Positions 8,882 to 17,662 of a stretch of DNA of 46,467 bases are shown in pieces; position 1 is the stretch's first letter, and every line of letters starts with the position of its first letter. This DNA comes from CAJBIL01 sp044359525 (GTDB lineage Bacteria; Pseudomonadota; Gammaproteobacteria; Burkholderiales; Rhodocyclaceae): contig JBIKLY010000013.1 of the NCBI GenBank assembly GCA_044359525.1, positions 1 through 46,467 on the forward strand, read 5' to 3'. Under the pieces are notes generated by a model. That model saw only the letters and a program-made list of their open reading frames with translations. It was not told the DNA's origin and searched no databases. The translations under genes and the position numbers were made by a program.

Positions 8882-9656
8882 ATGAACTCACAAAAACTCC
8901 TCTCCCTCCCCCGCCCCGGCCTGCGCTGGCTGCCCGTCTGGCGGCGCAATTTCCTTGTCTGGCGCAAGCTGGCGATCCCTTCAGTGCTCGGCAACCTGGC
9001 CGATCCGCTGATCTACATGCTCGGCCTCGGCTACGGCCTCGGCAGCATGCTGCCGCAAGTGGGCGGGGTGAGCTACGTGAGCTTTCTCGCGGCCGGTACG
9101 GTGGTCGCCAGCACCATGAATGCGGCGACTTTCGAGGCGCTTTACTCAGCCTTCTCGCGCATGCATGTGCAGAAAACCTGGGACGCCATTCTCAACACAC
9201 CACTCTCGCTTGATCACGTGCTGACCGGGGAACTTGTCTGGGCGGCGAGCAAAAGCCTGCTTTCCGGGCTGGCCATCCTGATCGTCATTGCCGCGCTCGG
9301 GCTGACCACTTCACCACTTGCGCTGTGGGTGATTCCGGTAATTTTCCTCACTGGGCTGGCCTTTGCCGCAATGGGGCTGATCGTCTGCGCACTGGCGCCG
9401 TCCTACGATTTCTTCATGTACTACTTCACGCTGTTCATCACACCGATGCTGCTTGTTTCCGGCGGATCAGCTGCCGGCGGCGCTGCATGCCGTGGCCGGC
9501 TGGTTGCCGTTGTCGCACGCCGTGCAACTCGCCCGGCCGCTGTTGCTCGGTGAAGTGCCGGATAATGCGATTGGTCACGTTGCTGCATTGCTGACGATCG
9601 CCAGTGTTGCTTTCGCCATCGCCACCGTACTGACCCGGCGGCGTCTTCTCAAATAG
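8882..9656 (+). pseudogene. NodJ-like ABC-2 permease, frameshifted
   Basis: The frame from 8882 encodes an ABC-2 permease of the NodJ type up to ITPMLLVSG near 9462. It then runs into unrelated low-complexity sequence and stops at 9553. The expected C-terminus (FPADQLPAALHAVAGWLPLS to TRRRLLK) continues in another frame from about 9453 to 9656. Family members usually read VSGVFFP before this point; here the GVFF codons are missing. The remaining sequence contains one copy of tttccggcg, so a 14-bp deletion between two such copies would explain it. No ribosome site is visible before the ATG. A sequencing error is the alternative. Confidence 0.8.
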
Positions 9657-9681
9657 CCCATCGCGATTTCAAAGGACTTCC

Positions 9682-10260
9682 ATGCCGATCAAAATTCTCG
9701 CCATTTCCGGCAGCAGCCGTCAGGGCTCGCTCAATAAACAGCTTCTTGACGCAGCCATCAGCGCAGCGCGTGCGCTCGGGGCAAATGTAACGCAACTCGA
9801 TTTGCGGACGCTTGACCTGCCGATCTATGACGGCGATCTGGAGGCTGCCGCCGGCTTGCCGGATGGCTGCGTTTTACTGAAGCAAGCGTTGGCCGGGCAT
9901 GATGCGCTGCTCCTTGCTTCGCCAGAGTACAACGGCTTTTTCTCGCCACTATTGAAGAATGCCATCGACTGGGCGTCGCGCCCGCAGGCCGGCCAGCCGT
10001 CACCGTTCGGCGGCAAGCTTGCCGCACTGCTGGCGGCTTCGCCCGGTGCGCTGGGTGGCATCCGTGGCTTGCCGGCTGTACGTCAGTTATTGAGTAACCT
10101 CGGCGTGCTGGTGACGCCGGGGCAAATGTCGCTGCCGCGTGCGCATGAGGCATTCGATGCGCAAGGTAATTTACGCGACCCGGCGCAGCACCAGATGCTC
10201 GAAAAAATGATCATGGAGCTGCTGGTGACGACACGGGCGGTGCGTCAGGCGCGCGCCTGA
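9682..10260 (+). CDS. NADPH-dependent FMN reductase family protein
   Basis: This 192-residue flavodoxin-fold protein has the FMN phosphate loop ISGSSRQGSLNKQL near residues 8-21 and the flavin-ring segment ASPEYNGFFSPLLKNAIDW. It probably reduces FMN, quinones or azo/chromate-type acceptors using NAD(P)H in the cytoplasm. A ribosome site (aaagga) lies about 5 nt before the ATG. It follows the broken permease by 25 bp on the same strand, but there is no functional reason to link them. Confidence 0.88.
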   Translation: MPIKILAISGSSRQGSLNKQLLDAAISAARALGANVTQLDLRTLDLPIYDGDLEAAAGLPDGCVLLKQALAGHDALLLASPEYNGFFSPLLKNAIDWASRPQAGQPSPFGGKLAALLAASPGALGGIRGLPAVRQLLSNLGVLVTPGQMSLPRAHEAFDAQGNLRDPAQHQMLEKMIMELLVTTRAVRQARA

Positions 10261-10353
10261 ATATATTGTGTGTTTTTCATAAAGGCCGGCATACTTTGAA
10301 ACACAACAGTCGTTTTTGCTTGCTGAGGTGTAGATCTTTCAAGGGAGCGTGTC

Positions 10354-10932
10354 ATGGCACATGAGGACAAGGAAGCGGAGATCGTCGAGCCAGCGCCGCA
10401 GGCAAAGCCGAAGTTGACGCTGATTATTATTCTCGCGGTTCTGCTTGGTGTGTTCCTCACCTTGTTGACGGGTGGCGCCATTTACCACGTTCAATCCGGC
10501 AAGACGATGCAGGCCGAGCTTGCAGTCGCCCGCGAGGAACTGAAGCGCAAAACGCTGTTATTGACCGAAGCGCAGGAGCAGATCGCGAACCTGTCGATGC
10601 AGATGCACGCCCTCAGGGAATTTTCGGTCGCCAAAGCGAGCGATGTTGTGGCAGAAAAAGAAGTTGCAGTGGATAAGCCGCAAGCCGCTACGGAAAACAG
10701 CAGCGCTCACGCACCGGCTTCTGAAGCGGGGAAAAAGGAACAGCCCGCACCGGTCGTACCAGCAGCAGCACCCCCGCCAGTCGCCCCGCCTGCCCCGAAA
10801 GCGCCCGCTGCAACGCTGGAAGCAAAAAAAGCGAAGCCTGGCAATCTCGACTGCCAGATTACCGGCAAGTCTCCGGAAGAGCAGCAGGCGACGCTCAAGC
10901 GCTGCACACAGGCGATGGATGGTAAAAAATAG
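10354..10932 (+). CDS. Single-pass membrane protein of unknown function
   Basis: I do not recognise this 192-residue protein. It has a charged cytoplasmic N-terminus of about 20 residues, one membrane span (LTLIIILAVLLGVFLTLLTG), then a predicted coiled coil at about residues 48-90. An Ala/Pro/Lys-rich linker follows. A short C-terminal motif contains two cysteines at 167 and 184 (NLDCQITGKS and LKRCTQAMD), which could form a disulfide in the periplasm. A ribosome site (aaggga) precedes the ATG. The shape suggests an envelope-spanning tether, but no function can be assigned. Confidence 0.6.
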   Translation: MAHEDKEAEIVEPAPQAKPKLTLIIILAVLLGVFLTLLTGGAIYHVQSGKTMQAELAVAREELKRKTLLLTEAQEQIANLSMQMHALREFSVAKASDVVAEKEVAVDKPQAATENSSAHAPASEAGKKEQPAPVVPAAAPPPVAPPAPKAPAATLEAKKAKPGNLDCQITGKSPEEQQATLKRCTQAMDGKK

Positions 10933-11003
10933 CGGCCGAAAACCACAGCTACATCGGGACGTCGTGATGTTTTCGAGGTTTGCGGGTAGCCGTCGTCCTC
11001 CGG

Positions 11004-12107
11004 CTACACCTCGCGCATCACTTTCCAGTACTGATATTTCAGCGCGGCGCTTGCCCCGGCGATAAAGGCGGCGAAGGCGAGGATCGAACCGGCAGCCAGA
11101 GTTGATAAGCCGGTCAAGCCCTGACCGATCGTGCAGCCCATTGCAACGACTCCGCCGAAGCCCATCAGTGCGGCACCGACCAGATGGTTAGCGGTATCTT
11201 CAATGTCGCGAAAGCCTTCCCAGCGAAAACTGCGGCTGAACAGGGCGTAGGCCATGCTGCCAAAGATCACGCCAAGTGCGCCGGCAATGCCAAAGCTCAG
11301 CTTGCGGCTACTGTCCGACCAGAGCATCAGCAATTCCAGTGTGTAGGCCTGCGGCGCAACAAAACTGAAGGATTCCATCCGGCCGCTGTTGGTGGCAACG
11401 AACGCTTCCTGCAGCGTGTTTGGATCTTCGGCGAGATACCCGAGGTGGCCGCTGACATACCAGCCGGCTAAGACAATCAGGCCGGTGGCGATGCCGCCCA
11501 GCAGGTTGTCAAAAGTCAGAAAGTCGCGTCGCGCAAAAACGAAGGCCAGCAGACCGCCGCCAATCACCAGTGCGCAAATAGCCAGTGCGGCGGATGCCGG
11601 GAGCCCCGCGGTACCGAGCAGTGCGGGTAGATCCTGGCCGCCGGGCAGGTAGATCGTGGCCCGTTCCAGCACATTGACGCGGAAGACACCCAGCACGCCA
11701 CGCATGGTCATGTAGGCAACAAGCCCGAGCATCAGGAAAACGACCAGCGACTTGAGGTTACCGCCGCCGATGCGGATCAGTGTTTTCCCCGCGCAGCCGG
11801 ACGCGAGGACCATGCCGATGCCAAAACAAAGCCCGCCAACAAGGTAGGAGAGCCAGATGAAGTTTGGCGTCCGGTAGATCGATTTCCCGAGGTCGATCTG
11901 GCCGCTCGCATGCAGTGCCGCACTGCCGAGGATGGCGACGGCAATGGCCAGCAGCCACATACGCATGCGACTCCATTCGCCAATGTTGATAATGTCGGAA
12001 ACGGCGCCCATGGTGCAGAAGTGCGTGCGGTTGCCGACGGCACCGAATGCCCCACCAAGTGCGAAGGCGAGCCAGAGAATAGTAGTAGGGGAGGTGACAG
12101 ATTCCAT
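11004..12107 (-). CDS. YeeE/YedE-family sulfur-compound transporter
   Basis: This 367-residue integral membrane protein matches the YeeE/YedE family, whose studied member TsuA takes up thiosulfate. The three cysteine motifs used to relay the substrate are all visible: HFCTMGAVSD (Cys31), ASGCAGKT (Cys105) and AMGCTIGQGLTG (Cys325). Around ten hydrophobic helices surround them. No TusA-like partner gene is adjacent. The start lies about 46 bp from hairpin element 3, and a weak ribosome site makes the exact start less certain. It converges with the small membrane-protein gene at 10932. Confidence 0.85.
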   Translation of the reverse strand: MESVTSPTTILWLAFALGGAFGAVGNRTHFCTMGAVSDIINIGEWSRMRMWLLAIAVAILGSAALHASGQIDLGKSIYRTPNFIWLSYLVGGLCFGIGMVLASGCAGKTLIRIGGGNLKSLVVFLMLGLVAYMTMRGVLGVFRVNVLERATIYLPGGQDLPALLGTAGLPASAALAICALVIGGGLLAFVFARRDFLTFDNLLGGIATGLIVLAGWYVSGHLGYLAEDPNTLQEAFVATNSGRMESFSFVAPQAYTLELLMLWSDSSRKLSFGIAGALGVIFGSMAYALFSRSFRWEGFRDIEDTANHLVGAALMGFGGVVAMGCTIGQGLTGLSTLAAGSILAFAAFIAGASAALKYQYWKVMREV

Positions 12108-12152
12108 AGGGGGCGCTCGCCGATTCAGAGATCGTGAAAAAGCTTTAAACCC

Positions 12153-12254
12153 TACCGCAGAGACGCAGAGGCGCAGAGACGCAGAGACGCAGAGGACCCC
12201 TATTTTTTAATGGTTTTCTCTGCGTTTCCTCTGCGCCTCTGCGTCTCTGCGGTA
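12153..12254. repeat. Inverted-repeat hairpin element 3 (CGCAGAGA units)
   Basis: The outer 26 bp of the two arms (12153-12178 and 12229-12254) are perfect inverted copies made of CGCAGAGA/CGCAGAGG octamers. The left arm continues with two more octamers to about 12194; the right arm continues with a shifted set to about 12217. The loop is short and T-rich. It lies between the end of queC and the start of the YeeE-like gene, both on the minus strand. Its outer 20 nt equal those of the element at 44141. Confidence 0.8.
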
Positions 12255-12276
12255 AGTCGTTGATTTTTTACACCCC

Positions 12277-12975
12277 TCAATTTATGTAACGCGTCGGATC
12301 AGCCACACCCGCGGCGGCAAAGCCTTCGCGGCGCAGGCGGCAGGAGTCACACACGCCACAGGCCTGCCCGGCAGCATCGGCCTTGTAACAGGAAACCGTC
12401 AACCCGTAATCAACGCCGAGCAGCGTACCGCGATGAATGATATCGGCCTTGGAAAGCTCGATCAGCGGTGCATGAATCGTTAGCCACGCGCCTTCGACGG
12501 CGGCCTTGGTGGCGAGATTGGCCATGCTCTCGAAAGCGGCGATGTAGTCCGGCCGGCAATCCGGGTAGCCGGAATAATCGACGGCATTGACGCCGACAAA
12601 AATATCGCGGCTGCCGAGCACTTCGGACCACGCCAGCGCCAGCGAGAGCATGACGGTGTTGCGGGCCGGTACGTAGGTCACGGGGATGCCCGGCTGAACG
12701 CCGTCGACCGGAATGGTCATGCGGCTGTCGGTCAGTGCCGAGCCGCCAAACTGTCCGAGGTCGAGCTGCATGACGCGATGTTCGCGGGCGCCAAGTGCTT
12801 TGGCCACATGGACGGCGGCATCGAGCTCAGCACGATGCCGCTGGCCGTAGTCGAACGACAGGCAGTAGCAGTCAAAGTCAGCCGAACGGGCGATCGCCAG
12901 CGTAGTGGCCGAATCAAGGCCGCCGGAAAGCAGGACGACGGCGCGCTTCGGGGAGTGGTCGGGGATTTTGTTCAT
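12277..12975 (-). CDS. queC: 7-cyano-7-deazaguanine synthase QueC
   Basis: QueC converts 7-carboxy-7-deazaguanine to preQ0, using ATP and ammonia, in queuosine biosynthesis. This 232-residue protein has the PP-loop signature LLSGGLDSATTLA near residues 16-28. The C-terminal zinc site is formed by Cys residues in SCYKADAAGQACGVCDSC. Length is normal for the family. It stands alone here, while queE, the enzyme acting one step earlier, is in this window at 26787-27446 at the end of the tol operon. Confidence 0.95.
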   Translation of the reverse strand: MNKIPDHSPKRAVVLLSGGLDSATTLAIARSADFDCYCLSFDYGQRHRAELDAAVHVAKALGAREHRVMQLDLGQFGGSALTDSRMTIPVDGVQPGIPVTYVPARNTVMLSLALAWSEVLGSRDIFVGVNAVDYSGYPDCRPDYIAAFESMANLATKAAVEGAWLTIHAPLIELSKADIIHRGTLLGVDYGLTVSCYKADAAGQACGVCDSCRLRREGFAAAGVADPTRYIN

Positions 12976-13098
12976 GGGGTGGCGAATATACCGCTTTTTG
13001 CCCGCCGCTGAAATGGCGCCGTGCCGTATCTGTTTGTTCTTGCGCTACAATCCGAGGCTGCCTGCTCACTGACCTGCACAACCTCCGCGGAGAAAAAA

Positions 13099-14268
13099 AT
13101 GATTCAAAAACGCCTGACAGTTATCGCTGCCGCCTTGCTTTTTGCGACCCCCGTCTTCGCTGCCGACAGCGTGAAGATCGGTTTCATGTCCACCCTCTCC
13201 GGCCCCGGTGCCGGCCTCGGCGTGGATATCCGCGACGGTTTCAATCTGGCGATGAAACATCTGAACGGCAAGCTGGGCGCCTTACCCGCCGAGATCATCA
13301 TCGCCGACGACCAGCAAAAGCCCGAGGTCGCACAGCAGATCACCGAAAAATTCCTGAAGAAAGACAAGGTCGACTTCATGACCGGCATCGTCTTCTCCAA
13401 TCTCATGCTCGCCGTCGGCCAGCCGGTATTCGACAGCAAAACCTTCTACATCTCGGCCAACGCCGGCCCCTCGCAATACGCCGGCGAGCAGTGCAACCCT
13501 TACTTCTTCAACGTCGCCTGGCAGAACGACAACCTGCACGAAGCCGTCGGCAAAACGGTGCAGGACAAGGGCTTCAAGAATGTCGTGCTGGTCGCCCCGA
13601 ACTACCCGGGCGGCAAGGATGCGATGGTTGGCTTCAAGCGCTACTTCAAGGGTCAGGTCAGCGAAGAGGTCTACACCAAGCTCGGCCAGCTCGACTACGC
13701 CGCCGAACTCGCGCAAATCCGCTCGCTCAAGCCGGATGCCGTGTTCTTCTTCCTGCCTGGCGGCATGGGCATCAACTTCGTCAAACAGTTCGTCGCCGCC
13801 GGCCTGTCACGCGACACGCAACTCTTCGCCCCCGGCTTCTCGGCAGATGAAGACGTAATCAAAGCCGTCGGCGCGCCGATGCTCGGCATGTTCAACTCGT
13901 CGCACTGGGCGCACGACATGGACAACGCCGAGAACAAACGCTTCGTCGCCGATTTCGAAAAAACCTACGGCCGCCTGCCCTCGCTCTACGCCTCGCAAGG
14001 CTACGACGCCGCCATGCTGATCGACGCCGCCGTGCGCGACAGCAAAGGCCGGCTCAACGACAAAGACGCCGTAAGAAAAGCCCTCGAAGCCAAACGCTTC
14101 AAATCCGTGCGCGGCGACTTCAAGTTCAACAGCAACCACTACCCGGTACAAAATTACTACCTGCGCGTCATCGGCAAAGACGCACAGGGCCGGGTGACCA
14201 ACAAGTCGATGGGCACGGTATTCACCAATCACGCCGATGCCTATGTCGCGCAGTGCAAGATGAAGTAA
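13099..14268 (+). CDS. Periplasmic substrate-binding protein of a branched-chain-amino-acid-type ABC transporter
   Basis: This 389-residue protein has a clear Sec signal peptide (cleaved after PVFA) and the periplasmic binding fold of the LivK/Peripla_BP_6 family, beginning VKIGFMSTLSGPGAGLG. The mature protein would bind an amino acid, urea or aromatic acid and pass it to the LivHM permease. A ribosome site (ggag) lies 6 nt before ATG 13099. No transport genes follow directly: a restriction island comes next, and the likely partner genes livHMGF begin at 23020 on the same strand. Confidence 0.88.
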   Translation: MIQKRLTVIAAALLFATPVFAADSVKIGFMSTLSGPGAGLGVDIRDGFNLAMKHLNGKLGALPAEIIIADDQQKPEVAQQITEKFLKKDKVDFMTGIVFSNLMLAVGQPVFDSKTFYISANAGPSQYAGEQCNPYFFNVAWQNDNLHEAVGKTVQDKGFKNVVLVAPNYPGGKDAMVGFKRYFKGQVSEEVYTKLGQLDYAAELAQIRSLKPDAVFFFLPGGMGINFVKQFVAAGLSRDTQLFAPGFSADEDVIKAVGAPMLGMFNSSHWAHDMDNAENKRFVADFEKTYGRLPSLYASQGYDAAMLIDAAVRDSKGRLNDKDAVRKALEAKRFKSVRGDFKFNSNHYPVQNYYLRVIGKDAQGRVTNKSMGTVFTNHADAYVAQCKMK

Positions 14269-14336
14269 AGGCAATTTAGGCACTGCCCTGCAAGGCGCGC
14301 CAAATGGCGATCTACGTGTAGGGCATGCGCGATGGA

Positions 14337-17300
14337 TCAGCCTTGCGCCGCAGGATTCGATTTCCCTGAAACCAGCAAGTCAAAGACAACTCTGGCGAAG
14401 CTGGCGGCTTTCTTCGGGTCGGACAAAAGCTGGATCATCTGATTCTGATGTGCAGAGTTGCTATCGAGAATGGCGTCGTCGATGGCCTTAGAGAAGTCGC
14501 CGAGCAAGGCTTGTTCGGGTGAATTGTTTTCAATCTGTTTCATCACGATGTCGTTCTCGCTGACCTTGTCGCGGATGGTGTAGGCGTAGTTCACCATGTC
14601 CTTGTCCGAAAGCTGGTCGGCGACAAATATCTCGTTCAGCCGACTGATGATCTGCGACAGAAATTCTTCCTTCTCATCATGAGGCTTGGCCGACCCCAGG
14701 CCTTCACCCGGCTCCAGCTGGTATTCGCCGGTGTTTTGTTTGAGCAGCAGATCCTGCTGACGGATTTTTGCGACGCGGTAATGGCTGAGCACCACGTTAT
14801 CGAGGTCGACTTCGTCTTCATCGAGCAAGGCTTCGCGCAACATCGGGCGCAGGTTGCGGGCGTAGAGGCTGAGCTTTTCCAGGCCGGTGTCGTCGTAATC
14901 GACGATCTGCGACATAAACTCATAGAAGCGCACGAAGGTGCCCAGATCCTTCTTGAAAATATCCAGCGCGTCCTTTTCTTTCTGGCATTCCTTCAGGCAG
15001 TTCTCAGCGTTGGTGATCAGCACCGTGTCGCCGGTTTTTTTGGTGCGCTCGAACATCTCCTTGGCCTGCCGGAACGCCGCCACCGCTGATTTGTAACGCT
15101 GCTGCCAGCGTTGCACTGCCGGCTTGCAGATATTGGCAATCGCCGCATTGCTCTTGTTCTTCACATAAAACGCCGCGCAGAACTGCTCGACTTCCTGCCC
15201 AGTGAAGATGCCCGCCGCACGCAGCTTGTCGTGCAGGGTGAAGATCAGGTTCGGGTCCGAGACATCGGCCAGCTCCGCCGTCTGGTAGTAGGGCTGGAAG
15301 GCACTCAGGATTTCATCAGGCTCATTGAAAAAATCCAGCACGAAGGTGCCGGTTTCCACCTTGTTCGGGTAGGTGCGATTCAGGCGCGACAGCGTTTGCA
15401 CGCACTCGACGCCGGCCAGCTTCTTGTCCACGTACATGGCGCACAGCTTGGGCTGGTCGAAGCCGGTCTGGAACTTGTTGGCGACGATCATCACCTGGTA
15501 GTCGTCCGAATCGAAAGCATTGCGCAGGTCGCGGCGCTTCAGATTCGGGTTCATGTTGGTCTCGGTGAATTTCTCGCCGATCAGGCTCGCCCCGTTCGGG
15601 TCTTTGTCGGTGAAGGCCACCTCACCCGAGAAGGCGACCATGGCGTGGATTTTCCGGTAGCCCTTCTCAATGATGTACTTGTCGAAGCACAGCTTGTAGC
15701 GCACCGCTTCCTTGCGCGAGCTGGTCACCACCATGGCCTTGGCCTGGCCGCCGAGCAGGCCCAGCACGTTGTCCTTGAAGTGCTCGACAATGACCATCAC
15801 TTTCTGCGCGATGTTGTGATCGTGCAGCCGCACCCACTGGTTGAGCTTGACGCGGGCGCGCTTGCTTTCGACCTCCTGATCGCTGGCCTGAATCTTCAGT
15901 GCCAGCTTGTACGCCACCTTGTAGTTGGTGTAATTCTTCAGCACATCAAGGATGAAGCCTTCCTCGATAGCCTGGCGCATGCTGTAGACGTGAAACGCCT
16001 CGGGCCGGTTGGTGATTGAGGGCACTTCATCCGGGCGCGGCAAGCGGCCAAACAGTTCCAGCGTTTTGGGCTTGGGTGTCGCGGTAAAGGCAAAGAAGCT
16101 CAGATTGCCGGAAGCGCGGCGTGAGGCCACGGTGGCGGCGATGATGTCGTCGCTGTCGATCTCGTCTTCCTCACCCGCTTCGCCCGCCTCCTTCATCAGC
16201 ACTTCCTTCAGCTGCCGTGCCGTCGATCCGCTCTGCGACGAATGCGCCTCGTCGGCAATGATCGCGTAGCAGCGCTCCTTCAGACTGACGCTGTTTTCAA
16301 TCGCCTTGAGCACGAAGGGAAAGGTCTGGATGGTGACGATGATGATCGGCTGCGCGGCTTCCAGCGCGCTGGCGAGCTTCTCGGATTTCGAGCCGTCGCC
16401 TTCCTTGTTGTTGATGCGCCCGACCACACCGTCGGTGTGCTCGAACTGGTAGATCGTGTCCTGCAACTGGGCGTCGAGCACCGTGCGGTCGGTCACCACG
16501 ATCACCGAATGAAACTGCTTGCTGCCGTCGCCCTTGTAGAGCGACGAGAGCTGATGCGCCACCCAGGCAATCGAATTGGACTTGCCCGATCCGGCGCTGT
16601 GCTGGACCAGATATTTATGCCCCGGCCCTTCTACCCGCGCCTTGTCGAGCAGCTTGCCCACCACATCCCACTGGTGATAGCGCGGGAAGATCATGCTTTC
16701 CTTCTTGTACTTGCGGCCTTCCCAGTCTTCCCTGTCCTCGATCTGGAGGTGCACGTAGCGCGCCAGAATGTTCAGCAGATTGTCCGGCAGCAGCACCTCG
16801 TTCCACAGGTAGTCGGTGGCGTAGTGATTCACGTCTTCCGGCACGTCGTTGCCGGCGCCGCCATCGTGCGTACCCTTGTTGAACGGCAGGAAGAAGGTCT
16901 TTTCGCCCTCCAGCCGCGTCGCCATATGCACCTCGTACTGGCTCACGGCAAAGTGCACCAGCGCGCCGCGCTTGAAGGAGAGCAGCGGCTCGGGCTTTTT
17001 GGCGACCGGGTCGAACGGCAGGCGCGTCGTCTTGTATTGCCTGATCGCGCGATCCACTGCCTGCTTGAACTCGGATTTCAGTTCCAGCGTCGCAATCGGC
17101 AAGCCATTGACAAACAGCACCAGATCGATGCGCCAGGCGCGGGCCTTGGCGCCAGTCTCAAGCAGATGCGCATCGCTCGCCCACGGGCTATAGACCAGTT
17201 CCGGCACGACACGCAGGCGGTTCTTCGCGTAGCGCGCCAGCGTCTCCGGGTTCAGATCGTGTTCGGGCTTGAACTGGCACAGCGCAAAGCGTGCATTGCG

Positions 17301-17612
17301 GTCGCGCAGCTCGTGGCGCAAGACGCCCAGCGTGCCGAAAGTGCGGCTGTCTTTGTGCGTCGCGTTCGGGTCGGCCTTTTGCAGCTGCGCCGCCACCAGC
17401 TCAAGGAATTTCTGTTCGCTGTCCCTCGGGTGATTGGCGCAGAACTTCTGCCACTGCGCGTCCTGCGTTTCCTGCACAAAGCCCAGCGCATCCTCGGGGT
17501 ACAAGGCGAGTTTGCGGTTGTATTTTTCCGGCGAACCGAGCTGCCAGCCGCTGGCCAGCAGTTGTCGGATGATGTCGTCCTGGAAGATGCGTTCGCTGGC
17601 TTGGTCGCTCAT
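14337..17612 (-). CDS. hsdR: Type I restriction enzyme HsdR subunit
   Basis: This 1091-residue motor and nuclease subunit cuts unmodified DNA after translocation. The N-terminal nuclease domain shows RIDLVLFVNG and ATLELKSEF (PD-ExK type, around residues 170-190). The helicase domain has Walker A SAGSGKS near 340, the DEAH box near 452 and TATPKPKTLELFG near 510. The C-terminal part is helical. No disruption is visible. ATG 17612 starts the family's usual N-terminus; a TTG at 17666 overlapping the hsdS stop is an alternative that would couple the genes. It is last in the hsdM-yhcG-hsdS-hsdR operon. Confidence 0.93.
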   Translation of the reverse strand: MSDQASERIFQDDIIRQLLASGWQLGSPEKYNRKLALYPEDALGFVQETQDAQWQKFCANHPRDSEQKFLELVAAQLQKADPNATHKDSRTFGTLGVLRHELRDRNARFALCQFKPEHDLNPETLARYAKNRLRVVPELVYSPWASDAHLLETGAKARAWRIDLVLFVNGLPIATLELKSEFKQAVDRAIRQYKTTRLPFDPVAKKPEPLLSFKRGALVHFAVSQYEVHMATRLEGEKTFFLPFNKGTHDGGAGNDVPEDVNHYATDYLWNEVLLPDNLLNILARYVHLQIEDREDWEGRKYKKESMIFPRYHQWDVVGKLLDKARVEGPGHKYLVQHSAGSGKSNSIAWVAHQLSSLYKGDGSKQFHSVIVVTDRTVLDAQLQDTIYQFEHTDGVVGRINNKEGDGSKSEKLASALEAAQPIIIVTIQTFPFVLKAIENSVSLKERCYAIIADEAHSSQSGSTARQLKEVLMKEAGEAGEEDEIDSDDIIAATVASRRASGNLSFFAFTATPKPKTLELFGRLPRPDEVPSITNRPEAFHVYSMRQAIEEGFILDVLKNYTNYKVAYKLALKIQASDQEVESKRARVKLNQWVRLHDHNIAQKVMVIVEHFKDNVLGLLGGQAKAMVVTSSRKEAVRYKLCFDKYIIEKGYRKIHAMVAFSGEVAFTDKDPNGASLIGEKFTETNMNPNLKRRDLRNAFDSDDYQVMIVANKFQTGFDQPKLCAMYVDKKLAGVECVQTLSRLNRTYPNKVETGTFVLDFFNEPDEILSAFQPYYQTAELADVSDPNLIFTLHDKLRAAGIFTGQEVEQFCAAFYVKNKSNAAIANICKPAVQRWQQRYKSAVAAFRQAKEMFERTKKTGDTVLITNAENCLKECQKEKDALDIFKKDLGTFVRFYEFMSQIVDYDDTGLEKLSLYARNLRPMLREALLDEDEVDLDNVVLSHYRVAKIRQQDLLLKQNTGEYQLEPGEGLGSAKPHDEKEEFLSQIISRLNEIFVADQLSDKDMVNYAYTIRDKVSENDIVMKQIENNSPEQALLGDFSKAIDDAILDSNSAHQNQMIQLLSDPKKAASFARVVFDLLVSGKSNPAAQG

Positions 17613-17662
17613 GGCTGGGGTCTGGGTGGGTTTTGGAGGTTGGGGGCGGCGCTGGAGGGGTC

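Noticed and set aside
12153..12254. CRISPR-like array
   Set aside because: Tandem octamers with no spacers and an inverted right arm; no cas genes.
14269..14336. tRNA or attachment site at the island edge
   Set aside because: No cloverleaf or integrase-type core could be recognised, and no integrase gene is present.
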